Assembly: GCA_019634635.1 (NCBI GenBank)
Contig: JAHCBB010000001.1
Span: 248,001 to 312,000 of the forward strand
DNA length: 64,000 nucleotides
Direction of reading: 5' to 3'
Source of the DNA: Verrucomicrobiia bacterium
GTDB lineage: Bacteria; Verrucomicrobiota; Verrucomicrobiia; Limisphaerales; UBA9464
Under the pieces are notes generated by a model. It saw nothing but the letters and a program-made list of their open reading frames with translations, did not search any database and had not been told where the DNA came from. Shown one piece after another: positions 48,758-58,065 of the stretch. The stretch's first letter is position 1. Each line of letters starts with the position of its first letter. The translations under genes and the position numbers were made by a program.

Positions 48758-51576
48758 ACCGGACCCTGTCCCTCACCTGTGTCCTCCTGGCGGCGATGCT
48801 GACGGCGGTCGCCGCGCCCGGGCCGTCCGCGGACATCACGCTGCCGCCGCCCGCCCCGGGCCCGGTGGACTTCGACCGCGACATCGCCCCTCTCTTCGAG
48901 CGCCACTGTGTTTCCTGCCATGGTCCGGAGCGTCAACGCGGCGGCCTAAGGCTGGACGTTCGGACGCGGGCCCTGGCTGGCGGCAACAGCGGACCGGCCA
49001 TCGTGCCGGGACGCAGCGCCGAGAGCCCTTTGCTCCACTTCGTGATCGGCGAACCCGCGGACATGCGGATGCCGCGGGAGGGGGAACCCCTCAGCAATGG
49101 TGAGGTGGGCCTGCTCCGGGCCTGGATCGAGCAGGGGGCGCCGTGGCCCCAGTCCCAGTCGGACGCGGGGGAGGCGGATCCCGCCCGGACGCACTGGGCC
49201 TTCCAGCCCTTGATGCGGCCGGCCGTGCCGGTCGCGGCGTCGGCCGCGGAGCCCCTGCAGCCGGTGGATGCCTTCATTGACGCACGCCTCGCGGCCGAGG
49301 GACTCCGCCGCAATCCGGAGGCCGACCCTCGTTCACTGATTCGCCGCCTTTACCTCGTGATGCTGGGCGTGCCGCCAGGCCCCGGGGAGGTGGAGGCGTT
49401 TGTCAACGACACGGCATCCGACGCCTACGAACGCCTGGTGGACCGCGTCTTGGGCGACATGCGCTACGGCGAGCGCTGGGCCCGGCATTGGCTTGATGTG
49501 ATCCGCTTCGCCGAGAGCAACGGCTTCGAGACGAACCGCGAGCGGCTTCAGGCCTGGAGGTTTCGGGACTACGTCATCCAGTCCTTCAACGAGGACAAGC
49601 CCTACGACCAGTTCGTCCGGGAGCAGATCGCCGGCGACGCCCTCGGAGCAGATGTGGCGACGGGCTTTCTGGTGGGGGGGCCTGTGGACATCGTCAAGAG
49701 TCCGGACCCACGGCTGACCGCGCAGCAGCGTGCCGATGAACTGGACGACATGGTGGCGACCACGGGGACGACGTTCCTCGGGTTGACGCTCGGATGCGCC
49801 CGCTGCCACACGCACAAGTTTGATCCGGTGACCCACCGCGAATACCACGCCCTCACGGCCCTGCTTGCAGGGGTCCAGCACGGCGAGCGGCCGGTGGCGC
49901 TGCCGCCCTCGGAGGAAGCGGCACGCGCCCGGCGCCTGGAGGAGCTTGCTGCGCAGTTGGTCGTCCTCAACGCCGAACTCACCACGTTTGAGCCGCAGGC
50001 CGTGGTGGAGCCGGGTGCCCTGCCGGGACGCCCGGAGGTGCAGGCGCGGCTGAATGTGGACCGCTTCGCGCCGGTGACGGCGCGGCGCCTGAGGTTTGTC
50101 ATTGAGGAGACCCGCGGTGGCGGCGAGCCGTGTCTCGATGAACTGGAGGTGTATTCCGGTGCCCGCAATGTGGCCCTTGCCTCCCGTGGAACCACGGTCC
50201 GTGTGTCAGGAACGCTGCCGGGTTACGCCATCCACCAGGCCGCTCATGTCAACGACGGGCGCACGGGCAACGACCACAGTTGGATTGCCGATACGACGGG
50301 GCAGGGGTGGGTGGAACTCGCGTTTCCGGAGGCGGTCGTGGTGGATCGCGTGGTGTGGGGCCGGGATCGCGAGGGGCGTTTCGGGGACCGGACACCGGGG
50401 CGCTATCGCATCGAGGTGGCTGACGACATCGCCGCGGACTGGCAGACGGTCGCCACCTCCGCGGACCGCCTTCCGGCCGGTTCGGCGAAGGGAGACATCG
50501 CGTCCCTCGCTCCGGAGGCCGCTGCGCAGCGATCCCGTCTGCTCTCGGAACAGGAGGCGTGCCTGCGCGAACAACGTTCCCTTCGGGAACGGCCGACGAC
50601 CTATTCCGGAACCTTTCAAACCCCGCGAACGATCCGCCGTCTCCATCGGGGGGATCCCCTGGAGCCGCGCGAGGCGGTCGCCCCCGGGACGCTGGAGTTG
50701 TTCCGTCCGCTTCAACTGGCGGAGGAGGCACCGGAACAGGCGCGTCGTCTGGCGCTCGCCGACTGGATCGCGCATCCGGAGAATCCGCTGACAGCCCGGG
50801 TGCTGGTGAACCGCGTCTGGCAGCACGCGTTTGGCGTCGGTCTGGTGGCCACCCCCAACGATTTTGGGTTGAACGGGTCTCCCCCGTCCCATCCGGAGTT
50901 GCTCGATTGGCTGGCGGCCGACTTCATCGCGTCCGGTTGGCGACTCAAGGCCCTGCACCGGCAACTGTTGTTGTCGGGCACCTGGCGCCAGTCGAGTGCC
51001 CCCCGGGAAGACGCCCGGCGGGTGGACGCCAACAGCCGGCTCCTGTGGCGGTTTCCCCCGCGGCGTTTGGAGGCCGAGGCGATCCGGGACACCCTGCTGG
51101 CCGTCAGCGGCGTCCTGGATCCCACTCCGGGCGGTCCCGGCTTCTACCTGCACGAGGTGGACCGGGAGAATGTTTATCACTACCACCCCAAGGAACAGTT
51201 CGGACCGGCCGAGTACCGGCGCATGATCTATGCGTTCAAGGTTCGGATGGAGCAGGACGGGGTGTTTGGGGCGTTTGACTGCCCGGATGGCAGCCTGGTC
51301 GTCCCGAAGCGCAGCAGTTCCACGACACCGTTGCAGGCGCTGAACCTGTTCAACAGCCGCTTCACGCTGGACCTTGCGGACGCTTTTGCAGCCCGACTGG
51401 ACCGGGAGGCGGGCGGGGATCCCGCCGACCGGATTGGCCGGGCCTGGCTGCTGGCCTTCGGCCGGGCACCGGCTGCGGGGGAACGCGACGAAGCGCTGGC
51501 CTGGTCCGCGCAGCATGGCTTTCCGGCGCTTTGCCGGGCGCTCCTGAACGCCAACGAACTGGTTTTTCTTCCGTGA
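48754..51576 (+). CDS. PSCyt1-DUF1549-DUF1553 cytochrome protein with an inserted discoidin-like module
   Basis: A 940-residue exported protein. ATG 48754 overlaps the previous stop and is followed by a signal peptide ([17 protein letters not shown]). Domains in order are: planctomycete cytochrome C (haem site CVSCH near 51-55); DUF1549/PSCyt2 ([36 protein letters not shown]), with a second CXXCH (CARCH near 350); a discoidin-like module at about 445-580 ([50 protein letters not shown]); and DUF1553/PSD1 to the end ([39 protein letters not shown]). The family is widespread but its reaction is unknown; a role in polysaccharide breakdown is often assumed. The module is closest in this window to the one in the sensor kinase at 43538. 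Confidence 0.94.
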   Translation: MNRTLSLTCVLLAAMLTAVAAPGPSADITLPPPAPGPVDFDRDIAPLFERHCVSCHGPERQRGGLRLDVRTRALAGGNSGPAIVPGRSAESPLLHFVIGEPADMRMPREGEPLSNGEVGLLRAWIEQGAPWPQSQSDAGEADPARTHWAFQPLMRPAVPVAASAAEPLQPVDAFIDARLAAEGLRRNPEADPRSLIRRLYLVMLGVPPGPGEVEAFVNDTASDAYERLVDRVLGDMRYGERWARHWLDVIRFAESNGFETNRERLQAWRFRDYVIQSFNEDKPYDQFVREQIAGDALGADVATGFLVGGPVDIVKSPDPRLTAQQRADELDDMVATTGTTFLGLTLGCARCHTHKFDPVTHREYHALTALLAGVQHGERPVALPPSEEAARARRLEELAAQLVVLNAELTTFEPQAVVEPGALPGRPEVQARLNVDRFAPVTARRLRFVIEETRGGGEPCLDELEVYSGARNVALASRGTTVRVSGTLPGYAIHQAAHVNDGRTGNDHSWIADTTGQGWVELAFPEAVVVDRVVWGRDREGRFGDRTPGRYRIEVADDIAADWQTVATSADRLPAGSAKGDIASLAPEAAAQRSRLLSEQEACLREQRSLRERPTTYSGTFQTPRTIRRLHRGDPLEPREAVAPGTLELFRPLQLAEEAPEQARRLALADWIAHPENPLTARVLVNRVWQHAFGVGLVATPNDFGLNGSPPSHPELLDWLAADFIASGWRLKALHRQLLLSGTWRQSSAPREDARRVDANSRLLWRFPPRRLEAEAIRDTLLAVSGVLDPTPGGPGFYLHEVDRENVYHYHPKEQFGPAEYRRMIYAFKVRMEQDGVFGAFDCPDGSLVVPKRSSSTTPLQALNLFNSRFTLDLADAFAARLDREAGGDPADRIGRAWLLAFGRAPAAGERDEALAWSAQHGFPALCRALLNANELVFLP

Positions 51577-53075
51577 ATCTTCCATTTCTTGCGCCCGGAC
51601 ATCCGCTGCTGAACCGGCGCCGCTTCCTTTCCGAAGCCGGGCTGGGCCTCGGAGCCATTGCCCTCACCGACCTGCTCGCGCGCCAGGGGTTGCTGGCCGC
51701 CACCGTTTCGGGCAAGGGGCCGTTTCGACCCGCGATTGATCCCTCCCGCCCCTTTGCGCCCCGGATGTCCCAGTTCCCGGCGCGCGCGAAAAAGGTGCTG
51801 GTGATCTTTTGCAGTGGAGCGACCAGTCATCTGGACACCTTCGACTACAAGCCGGAGCTGATTCGGCGCCATGGCCAACCGCTGCCGGGTGCGGAGGGGT
51901 TGATCACCTTCCAGGGCGAACAGGGCGCCCTCACGCGCAGCCCGTGGGAGTTTCGTCCGCGCGGGGAGTGCGGAAAAATGGTTTCGGACCTGCTGCCCCG
52001 GCTGGGGGACCTGGTGGACGACCTCTGCTTCATCCACTCCATGCAAGGAAAGACCAACACCCACGGACCCGGGGAGAACTTCATGTCCACGGGTTCCACG
52101 CTGGATGGTTTTCCCAGTCTGGGTGCCTGGGTGACGTATGCGCTGGGCAGCGAGGACCAGGACCTTCCGGCGTACGTCGCCATCCCGGACCCGCGGGGCA
52201 AGCCCCAGAACAGCGTCAACAACTGGGCGCCAGGCTTCCTGCCGGCCGCATTTCAGGGGACCGATTTCAACGCCGCCCAGCCTGTCCGGAATCTGGCCCG
52301 TCCTCCCGCGATTTCCGCGGACACCGACGGGGCCACCCGGGGATTCCTGCAGCGGCTCAATGAGCAGCATCTCGAGCGCCATCCGGGCGACACCGAGCTG
52401 GCGGCCCGCATCGCCAGCTATGAGCTCGCCGCGCGCATGCAGACGAGTGTGCCCGGGGTGGCCAATCTTTCCGGGGAACCGGAGCATTTGTTGCGTCTGT
52501 ATGGCGCCACGGGAGGCGGTTCGCGAACCCACGAGATCCGGGCAGCCTACGCCCGCAACTGCATCCTGGCCCGCCGCCTCCTCGAAAAGGGAGTCCGGTT
52601 CGTTCAGCTGTTCAACGGCGCCTACCAGACCGGGGGCGAGGGCGTGAGCAATTGGGACGGACACAAGGAGCTCCACGAGCAATACAGCGTCCACGGCCCC
52701 GTCCTCGACCAGCCCACCGCCGCCCTGCTCACCGACCTCAAACAGCGCGGACTGCTGTCGGAGACCCTGGTGGTCTGGTGTACCGAATTCGGCCGCATGC
52801 CCACCTTCCAAAAGGGGGCCCGCGGGCGGGACCACAACCCCCACGGCTTCACCTGCTGGTTGTCCGGAGCCGGGGTCAAGGCTCCGTACAGCTATGGGGC
52901 CACGGACGAATTCGGCCACCGGGCGGTTGAAAAGATCGTTACGGTCCACGACTTCCACGCCACGATCCTTCACCTCCTGGGCCTCGACCACGAGCGCCTC
53001 ACCTTCTACCACAACGGACTCGAGCGCCGGTTGACGGACGTGCACGGCGAGGTGGTGCATGACATCCTGGTCTGA
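51573..53075 (+). CDS. Tat-exported DUF1501 protein
   Basis: A 500-residue member of DUF1501, a sulfatase-like alkaline-phosphatase-fold family usually paired with DUF1549/DUF1553 proteins. I chose GTG 51573 because it overlaps the previous stop (GTGA) and puts the twin-arginine signal [15 protein letters not shown] at about residues 14-28. Conserved family stretches include [67 protein letters not shown] and [16 protein letters not shown]. The His, Asp and Asn residues in these blocks probably bind metal. It is the last gene of the operon with the pseudopilin and the PSCyt protein, and is convergent with the membrane protein gene at 53110. Confidence 0.95.
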   Translation: MNLPFLAPGHPLLNRRRFLSEAGLGLGAIALTDLLARQGLLAATVSGKGPFRPAIDPSRPFAPRMSQFPARAKKVLVIFCSGATSHLDTFDYKPELIRRHGQPLPGAEGLITFQGEQGALTRSPWEFRPRGECGKMVSDLLPRLGDLVDDLCFIHSMQGKTNTHGPGENFMSTGSTLDGFPSLGAWVTYALGSEDQDLPAYVAIPDPRGKPQNSVNNWAPGFLPAAFQGTDFNAAQPVRNLARPPAISADTDGATRGFLQRLNEQHLERHPGDTELAARIASYELAARMQTSVPGVANLSGEPEHLLRLYGATGGGSRTHEIRAAYARNCILARRLLEKGVRFVQLFNGAYQTGGEGVSNWDGHKELHEQYSVHGPVLDQPTAALLTDLKQRGLLSETLVVWCTEFGRMPTFQKGARGRDHNPHGFTCWLSGAGVKAPYSYGATDEFGHRAVEKIVTVHDFHATILHLLGLDHERLTFYHNGLERRLTDVHGEVVHDILV

Positions 53076-53109
53076 GCCGGATCACCGGTGCCCTGGGCGA
53101 ACGCCCCCA

Positions 53110-53733
53110 TCAGGAGCCCGTAGCCGCCACGGGTGCAGCCGGAGACACGACCCGGCGTTGGATCGCCAGCGGCAGGCAGACCAGGAGGAGCATGGGGTCC
53201 ACCAGGTAGTCCCAGTAGTTCCTGGATTCGAGGATGCCGAGGTGCCAGGCGGTGATCGCCGCAAGCAGGACGATGCCAAGTCCGTTTCGCACCAAGAGAC
53301 AGGCCGCAGCCAGGGTTCCCACCACCGCGAACAGCCATCGGGCCCCCCAGCCCGCCGCGTAGGGGTCCCACGAGCCCCAGCCAAGAGAGCCCGGGTACAG
53401 GATCAAGCCGGTGGCGATTCCAAACCACGCGACCGTGCGAAGTCCGGAAGGGTTCAGAAGTGGGGGGCCCCCGCATGCCCTCAGGCAACCGTGGAGCAGC
53501 AGGACCAGCAGCGGAATACTGCATCCTGGCATGACGCCCAACAGCCACCCGGCCGGCTGAAGTCCCCGAAACGGAATCGCAGCCACGATGCAGCATCCGA
53601 GCAGGACCCCAACGACCGGCCCGCCGAACCGCAGTGGCCATCCGGACCACCGCAGGCTCCAGGCAATCCCGAGAAACAGGACCAGGACGACAACCCCGTG
53701 CATCACCCACGGACCGGGAAATGGATCCCTCAT
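53110..53733 (-). CDS. Integral membrane protein of unknown function
   Basis: A 207-residue protein with about six hydrophobic helices (for example VMHGVVVLVLFLGIAWSL, VVGVLLGCCIVAAIPF, WLLGVMPGCSIPLLVLLLHG). I recognise no family. The C-terminal region has a charged loop (AWHLGILESRNYWDYLVDP) before the last helix, as in some dolichol-phosphate-mannose-type membrane proteins of unknown role. I chose ATG 53733 because it overlaps the stop of the sialidase-like gene by 4 bases (ATGA). It is the last gene of the three-gene operon led by the GT39 gene, so it may take part in lipid-linked sugar transfer. Confidence 0.7.
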   Translation of the reverse strand: MRDPFPGPWVMHGVVVLVLFLGIAWSLRWSGWPLRFGGPVVGVLLGCCIVAAIPFRGLQPAGWLLGVMPGCSIPLLVLLLHGCLRACGGPPLLNPSGLRTVAWFGIATGLILYPGSLGWGSWDPYAAGWGARWLFAVVGTLAAACLLVRNGLGIVLLAAITAWHLGILESRNYWDYLVDPMLLLVCLPLAIQRRVVSPAAPVAATGS

Positions 53734-54899
53734 TTCGAGGACTCCTCCAGCGAGGCATCCAGCCACGCGCTGTTGAATGCGAGGTGCCGGATCCGCTCGC
53801 GCTTCCAGGTGAACACCAGGTGGATGGTGTCATCCGATGCCTGAAGCAGAAACGGGTAGGAAAACTCCGCGCCGGGTTCGGAAGCGACCGTGGCGCCGCG
53901 ACGCCAGGTCTGTCCGCCGTCGGCGGAGACGGCCAGACGGAGGTTGTCCCGGCCGCTGGGCGCGTCGTTGAACGCCAGCAACAACCGGCCGTCGGCCAGG
54001 CGGATTGCTGCGATTCCCGATCCCGGATTGGGAACACCGCCGGGCTCCGGTGGCGACCAGGTCAGGCCGCCATCCGCCGTGTGCGACCGGAACAGTTCGG
54101 TCTGCTCTCCGGCGGTGCGACACAGCAGCACGGCCTCGGCCTCCGACGTCGCCGCCAGCGCGGGCTGGAATGCCGTGCGTCCGCCGAAGGGACGCGTCCG
54201 AGTGGCCCGTGCCGGCGCGCCGGGAACGTCCAGCCAGAGGATCTCCGGGAACTTGCCGAGGAATTCATGGTAGATCGGGACGGCCCAGCCGCCGCCTTCC
54301 AGGGGGGCCGGCGGGTTCTTGACAAGTTCGCTGATGTTCAGGAACGGACTGAGCACGAGGCGGGTCGCCGGGCTCCAGGTGATGCCCCCATCGGCGGAGG
54401 ACTTCAGGTTCAACGAACTGCCCGACCATCCGCCCACGGCGATGGTGACAAACAGCAGTTCAAGGCGACCGCGGCCGTCGGAGTAGATCAGCGGGTTGCC
54501 CACCTTGCGCACATGACGCCCCAGTTCCTGTTCTGCCGAGGTGGCGGTGACGATCGGTCGCGGCCGGGTCCAGCCGGAGGCTGCGTTTCCATCACGGAGG
54601 GAGAGGAGAATGGCGACATCCCGGGCCCCTTCTCTGGAGCCGCCATACCAGGCTGCCGCAAGAACGCCGGGCGTGACCTCGGCAAGGGAGGCCACATGAA
54701 CGCTGACCACGCCGTCTCCGGGCCCGAGGAAGTCCTCAACCACCTTGGGTGGCCCGGGAGCGGGAATCCGTGCGGGAGGCACCGACCAAACTGCCGGTGG
54801 AACCACCCGCCCCCCAGGCCGACGGGCGCCGCGGGGTGTCAGATGAAGGCCGAGGGCCAGAGCCGCGGCCAGCAGCAGGAGTATCCGCCGCGGCCTCAT
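53730..54899 (-). CDS. Sialidase-like (BNR-repeat) exported protein
   Basis: A 389-residue protein with an export signal (MRPRRILLLLAAALALGLHL). The body is a six-bladed sialidase propeller with at least three Asp-box motifs (SADGGITW, TADGGLTW, SADGGQTW) and the early AAWYGGSREG arginine segment typical of BNR_2/exo-sialidase-like proteins. The substrate may be sialic acid or another charged sugar. It overlaps both neighbours by 4 bases, so it is translationally coupled to the GT39 gene upstream and the membrane protein downstream. Coupling of a glycosyltransferase to a glycosidase-like protein is unusual. Confidence 0.84.
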   Translation of the reverse strand: MRPRRILLLLAAALALGLHLTPRGARRPGGRVVPPAVWSVPPARIPAPGPPKVVEDFLGPGDGVVSVHVASLAEVTPGVLAAAWYGGSREGARDVAILLSLRDGNAASGWTRPRPIVTATSAEQELGRHVRKVGNPLIYSDGRGRLELLFVTIAVGGWSGSSLNLKSSADGGITWSPATRLVLSPFLNISELVKNPPAPLEGGGWAVPIYHEFLGKFPEILWLDVPGAPARATRTRPFGGRTAFQPALAATSEAEAVLLCRTAGEQTELFRSHTADGGLTWSPPEPGGVPNPGSGIAAIRLADGRLLLAFNDAPSGRDNLRLAVSADGGQTWRRGATVASEPGAEFSYPFLLQASDDTIHLVFTWKRERIRHLAFNSAWLDASLEESSK

Positions 54900-56590
54900 G
54901 GCATGGGTGTGGCGGGTGCCGACACTTCAAGGACGAGGAACTCGGTCCGGAGGCCATCCAACGAACGGGCCCTGAAGGCCTCGATCCAGTCCGCCGCCGT
55001 GGTTCCGGGTCTTGCAAATCGCACCCACGCCTTTCGGGAATAAAGGGTGCGAAAGCGGGTCACCTCACGGAACGCCCCGCCGGTTGTCCGCACGGCACCG
55101 GCGAACCCATCGGCGAGGTCCGCCTCCACAAACACGAGGAACGGCGTCTGGGGCGGTCGCGTCTCAGGGGTCCAGCGCTGGATGCTTCGGCCGAGCCGCG
55201 GGGACAGCATTGCGGGCAGGTTTCGTTCAAAGGCATACACCGGGCGGCCTCCGATAGTCGTCTCGATGTCGCGAGGCAGGTGATTCAGACCGAGCCGGGG
55301 ATACAGGGCGCCGAGGCAAAGCGTGAGCAGCGCGACAACCAGCAGGGCGACCCGGACGGGACGCGCGTGCCGGAAGGCCTCAAGGAGCAGCCAGATGGAG
55401 CCCATGAGGACCGCCGCCGGAGCCACCCAGCCGAGACGGAACCACAGCGATCCGAGCCCCACGAACATCGTCAGCACGGCGATCACGCCCGCCGAGAGGC
55501 GGAGTGCGGCGACCCTCCAGGGGCCGCCCGCCGCCAGCCAGCCGGCGGCCATCACCGCCTGAATGGGCACCACGGCCAGCATGTACCGCTCGAAGGCCCG
55601 CATGAAGAAGAACGGCACCACCGAAAGCAGGAAGGCCAGCACCAGCCAGCGGTCCTCCGGACGCCGTCCGTCCGCCGGTGTCCGGCCCCAGTGCACGACC
55701 GCGCCAATCACGGCGGGAGTCCACGGTGCGATCAGTCCCAGGGCCCCCCCAAGGGCCGACAACGGCGACCGCCCATGCCAGCTCCCGAATCCACGGGCTG
55801 CCAGCTCCTCGCCGAGGATGCTCACAAACCGGTCCCCCCAGATCCGGTGCATGGCCAGCGGCCAGGGCACGACGACGCCGGCGAGCACCCCCATCGCGAT
55901 GAGCCAGTGGAACGGATGCCGCCGCAGGGCCGGGCCCAGGGGCAGGGTGATTGCCGCCGCCACCACGCCGGCGGCAAAAAAGAAGAGGCCGACCGGGCCC
56001 TTCATCAGGAACGACAAACCCAGGGAACCGGCCGCCGCCAGTGCGTCCGGGAGACGCTGTGTCCGTACCCAGCGCACCAGAAACCAGAGCGCGAACGACA
56101 CCAGCGTGGCGAGGGGCAGATCCAGCATGGCCTGGCGGCCTTGGGCGGCCACCCCGAGGCATCCCAGCGTGAACAATCCGGCGAGGAGGCCCGTGGAACG
56201 GTGGAGCTCCCTTGAGAGGAGACATGCCCCGAGGGCGAGTCCGGCTCCGGCAATCACCCCCCAGATCCGGGCCGCGATCAGGTGCACGCCGAACAGCTGG
56301 TAGTTCACCAGGGTGAGCCAATAGAGCAGGGGAGGCTTGCGCAGCCGCGGCTCCCCGTTGACCCAGGGCGTCAGCCAGTCCCCGCGCTCCTGCATCTCCA
56401 TGGGCGTCCGCAGCGAGAGGGTGTACTCGTCGGAGCCGGTGACGCTGGTCTCCGACCCGATCGAGGGAAACAGCGACAGAAGACCCAGGAGGAACACGAT
56501 CCACGGCACCCAGTCGCGCCGGGATTCCAGACCGGTGGCCCAGGAATCCGGCGATGGTTCCCGCGGGATCTCGTGGGGAACTCGGGTCAT
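54896..56590 (-). CDS. GT39/ArnT-like membrane glycosyltransferase
   Basis: A 564-residue integral membrane protein of the PMT/ArnT family, which moves a sugar from a polyprenyl phosphate to a protein or lipid A outside the membrane. ATG 56590 (MTRVPHEIPREP) is chosen; the frame is open upstream without further homology. The first helix is WIVFLLGLLSLFPSI. Next is the periplasmic loop with D-E (GSDEYTLSLRTPMEM) and WVNGEPRLRKPPLLYWL, the diagnostic acidic/K-P-P-L-Y-Y-W-L region. Ten or so further helices follow. It is the first gene of the three-gene operon. Confidence 0.9.
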   Translation of the reverse strand: MTRVPHEIPREPSPDSWATGLESRRDWVPWIVFLLGLLSLFPSIGSETSVTGSDEYTLSLRTPMEMQERGDWLTPWVNGEPRLRKPPLLYWLTLVNYQLFGVHLIAARIWGVIAGAGLALGACLLSRELHRSTGLLAGLFTLGCLGVAAQGRQAMLDLPLATLVSFALWFLVRWVRTQRLPDALAAAGSLGLSFLMKGPVGLFFFAAGVVAAAITLPLGPALRRHPFHWLIAMGVLAGVVVPWPLAMHRIWGDRFVSILGEELAARGFGSWHGRSPLSALGGALGLIAPWTPAVIGAVVHWGRTPADGRRPEDRWLVLAFLLSVVPFFFMRAFERYMLAVVPIQAVMAAGWLAAGGPWRVAALRLSAGVIAVLTMFVGLGSLWFRLGWVAPAAVLMGSIWLLLEAFRHARPVRVALLVVALLTLCLGALYPRLGLNHLPRDIETTIGGRPVYAFERNLPAMLSPRLGRSIQRWTPETRPPQTPFLVFVEADLADGFAGAVRTTGGAFREVTRFRTLYSRKAWVRFARPGTTAADWIEAFRARSLDGLRTEFLVLEVSAPATPMP

Positions 56591-56772
56591 CGGGGATGAC
56601 GTCGGGCGCAGGCGGTCGCCCGGAGGCTGGTTTCGTCGGGATCGGGGAGGAACCCGGCGGCTTCCATTCGGCGGCCACTCCAGACTTTCGCCCTCACCCG
56701 GGCGCATTCGCTGCCGAGGTCCACCCACGGGGTGCTCATGGAAGGAGACGTCGCACCGGCAGGGTCGGGTCC

Positions 56773-57807
56773 TCAAAAATCATATGCATCAATGTTCTCC
56801 CGGGTAAACTTGAAGGGTTCCCCGAGGAGGATGTTGTCGCCGACGACCTCGAAGCGTCCGAGGCGTCCCCCATCGAACGAGGTGTCGCCCGGCTTCAGGT
56901 CGCCGCGCGCGAGTGCATGGGCGGCAAGGACCGTCAGGTATCCAAGGTCCGTGGTCTTCCAGAGGATCACGGTGTCCGTGGTGCCGTCCTTGACGTAGCG
57001 GCGGTTCTCATTGGGCAGTCCCAGGCCGATCACTTTCACGCGCCCGCGCTTGCCCGCCTGTTTGACCGCCTCCGCGGCCCCCGGCACTGCGGGTGAGCAG
57101 ATGGCCATGAGGAGTTTCAGGTTCGGGTGTGCACCGAGCAGGGTGGTGGCCTCGGCCTGGGCGCGGTCCTTGAGGTCGTCACAGGGACGCAGGGCCACCA
57201 TCGTCATGCCCGGGTATTTCGCGGCCCGGCGCGCCTCGATGAATCGCTGCCATTCGATCATGTTCTGGGCGGTCAGCGATGCCGTGATGATGGCGAACTC
57301 CCCCTCCCCCCCGGTCAGGCGCGCGGCCTCGTCCATCAGCGCGTTGCCGATCCCCTCCGGTGTGGCCTGGTTGACGAAGAAATCTCGGGCGTCGGGCAGG
57401 GCATCGGAGTCGAACGTGACGACCCGGATGCCCTTTTCACGGGCCTTCCGTAATGCCGTGGAAATCCCGTCGCGGTTTTCGCAGGCCGCGGCGATGACGT
57501 CCACGCCCAGGGTGATCCAGTTCTCCACGATTTCGTTCTGCTTGGCCGGATCGGGATTCACCGGGCCGTCGAAGATCAGTTCGACCCCGAGGTCCCTGGC
57601 CGCCTGCTCCGCACCCTGTTTGCAGGAAACAAAGTACGCGTTGCCCTTCGACTTGGGCAGGAGGGCAATCGTCATCCGGCGACCGGCGGATCCTGAGGCC
57701 GCGGGATCCGGGGAAGGCCCGGACGGTCCGCCACAGCCGGCGAGAAGTCCGAGCAGGGCCGCCATCATCGCCGCCAGGCCGGGAAGGCATCGGTTTCGTG
57801 GATTCAT
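56773..57807 (-). CDS. Sugar ABC transporter substrate-binding lipoprotein
   Basis: A 344-residue periplasmic-binding protein of the type I (ribose/rhamnose/AI-2) family. The signal ends in a lipobox with C25 (LLAGC). The mature part has KSKGNAYFVSCKQGAEQAA, ENWITLGVDVIAAACE, GIRVVTFDSDA and a late VILWKTTDLGYLTVLAAHAL segment, all family-typical. ATG 57807 gives MNPRNRCLPG; the upstream TTG at 57810 is less likely. No permease or ATPase gene is nearby, so it is an orphan in this window. The GT39 gene is 182 bases downstream on the same strand. Confidence 0.92.
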   Translation of the reverse strand: MNPRNRCLPGLAAMMAALLGLLAGCGGPSGPSPDPAASGSAGRRMTIALLPKSKGNAYFVSCKQGAEQAARDLGVELIFDGPVNPDPAKQNEIVENWITLGVDVIAAACENRDGISTALRKAREKGIRVVTFDSDALPDARDFFVNQATPEGIGNALMDEAARLTGGEGEFAIITASLTAQNMIEWQRFIEARRAAKYPGMTMVALRPCDDLKDRAQAEATTLLGAHPNLKLLMAICSPAVPGAAEAVKQAGKRGRVKVIGLGLPNENRRYVKDGTTDTVILWKTTDLGYLTVLAAHALARGDLKPGDTSFDGGRLGRFEVVGDNILLGEPFKFTRENIDAYDF

Positions 57808-58065
57808 CAACGGGTGCCCTTGGGTACCATCGGCCGTCCTTCGTTTCAGCCAAATTCCGCGGCATCCGGTGGCCCGATGGTTCCCTTGCGAAATTGTGCA
57901 GCTGGCGGGTCCGCCATGCGATGACCGGACGGAGGCGCGGGGCCGGTCGTTTTGGCCGTCGGGGGCCGCGCGGACGCCAAAGGTTCACTCGAAGCCGTCA
58001 ACATCCCGGCACTGGCCGAAGATCCAGGTTGCCTCGTCCGAAATTTCGTGGTCCTTTGATCCGTA

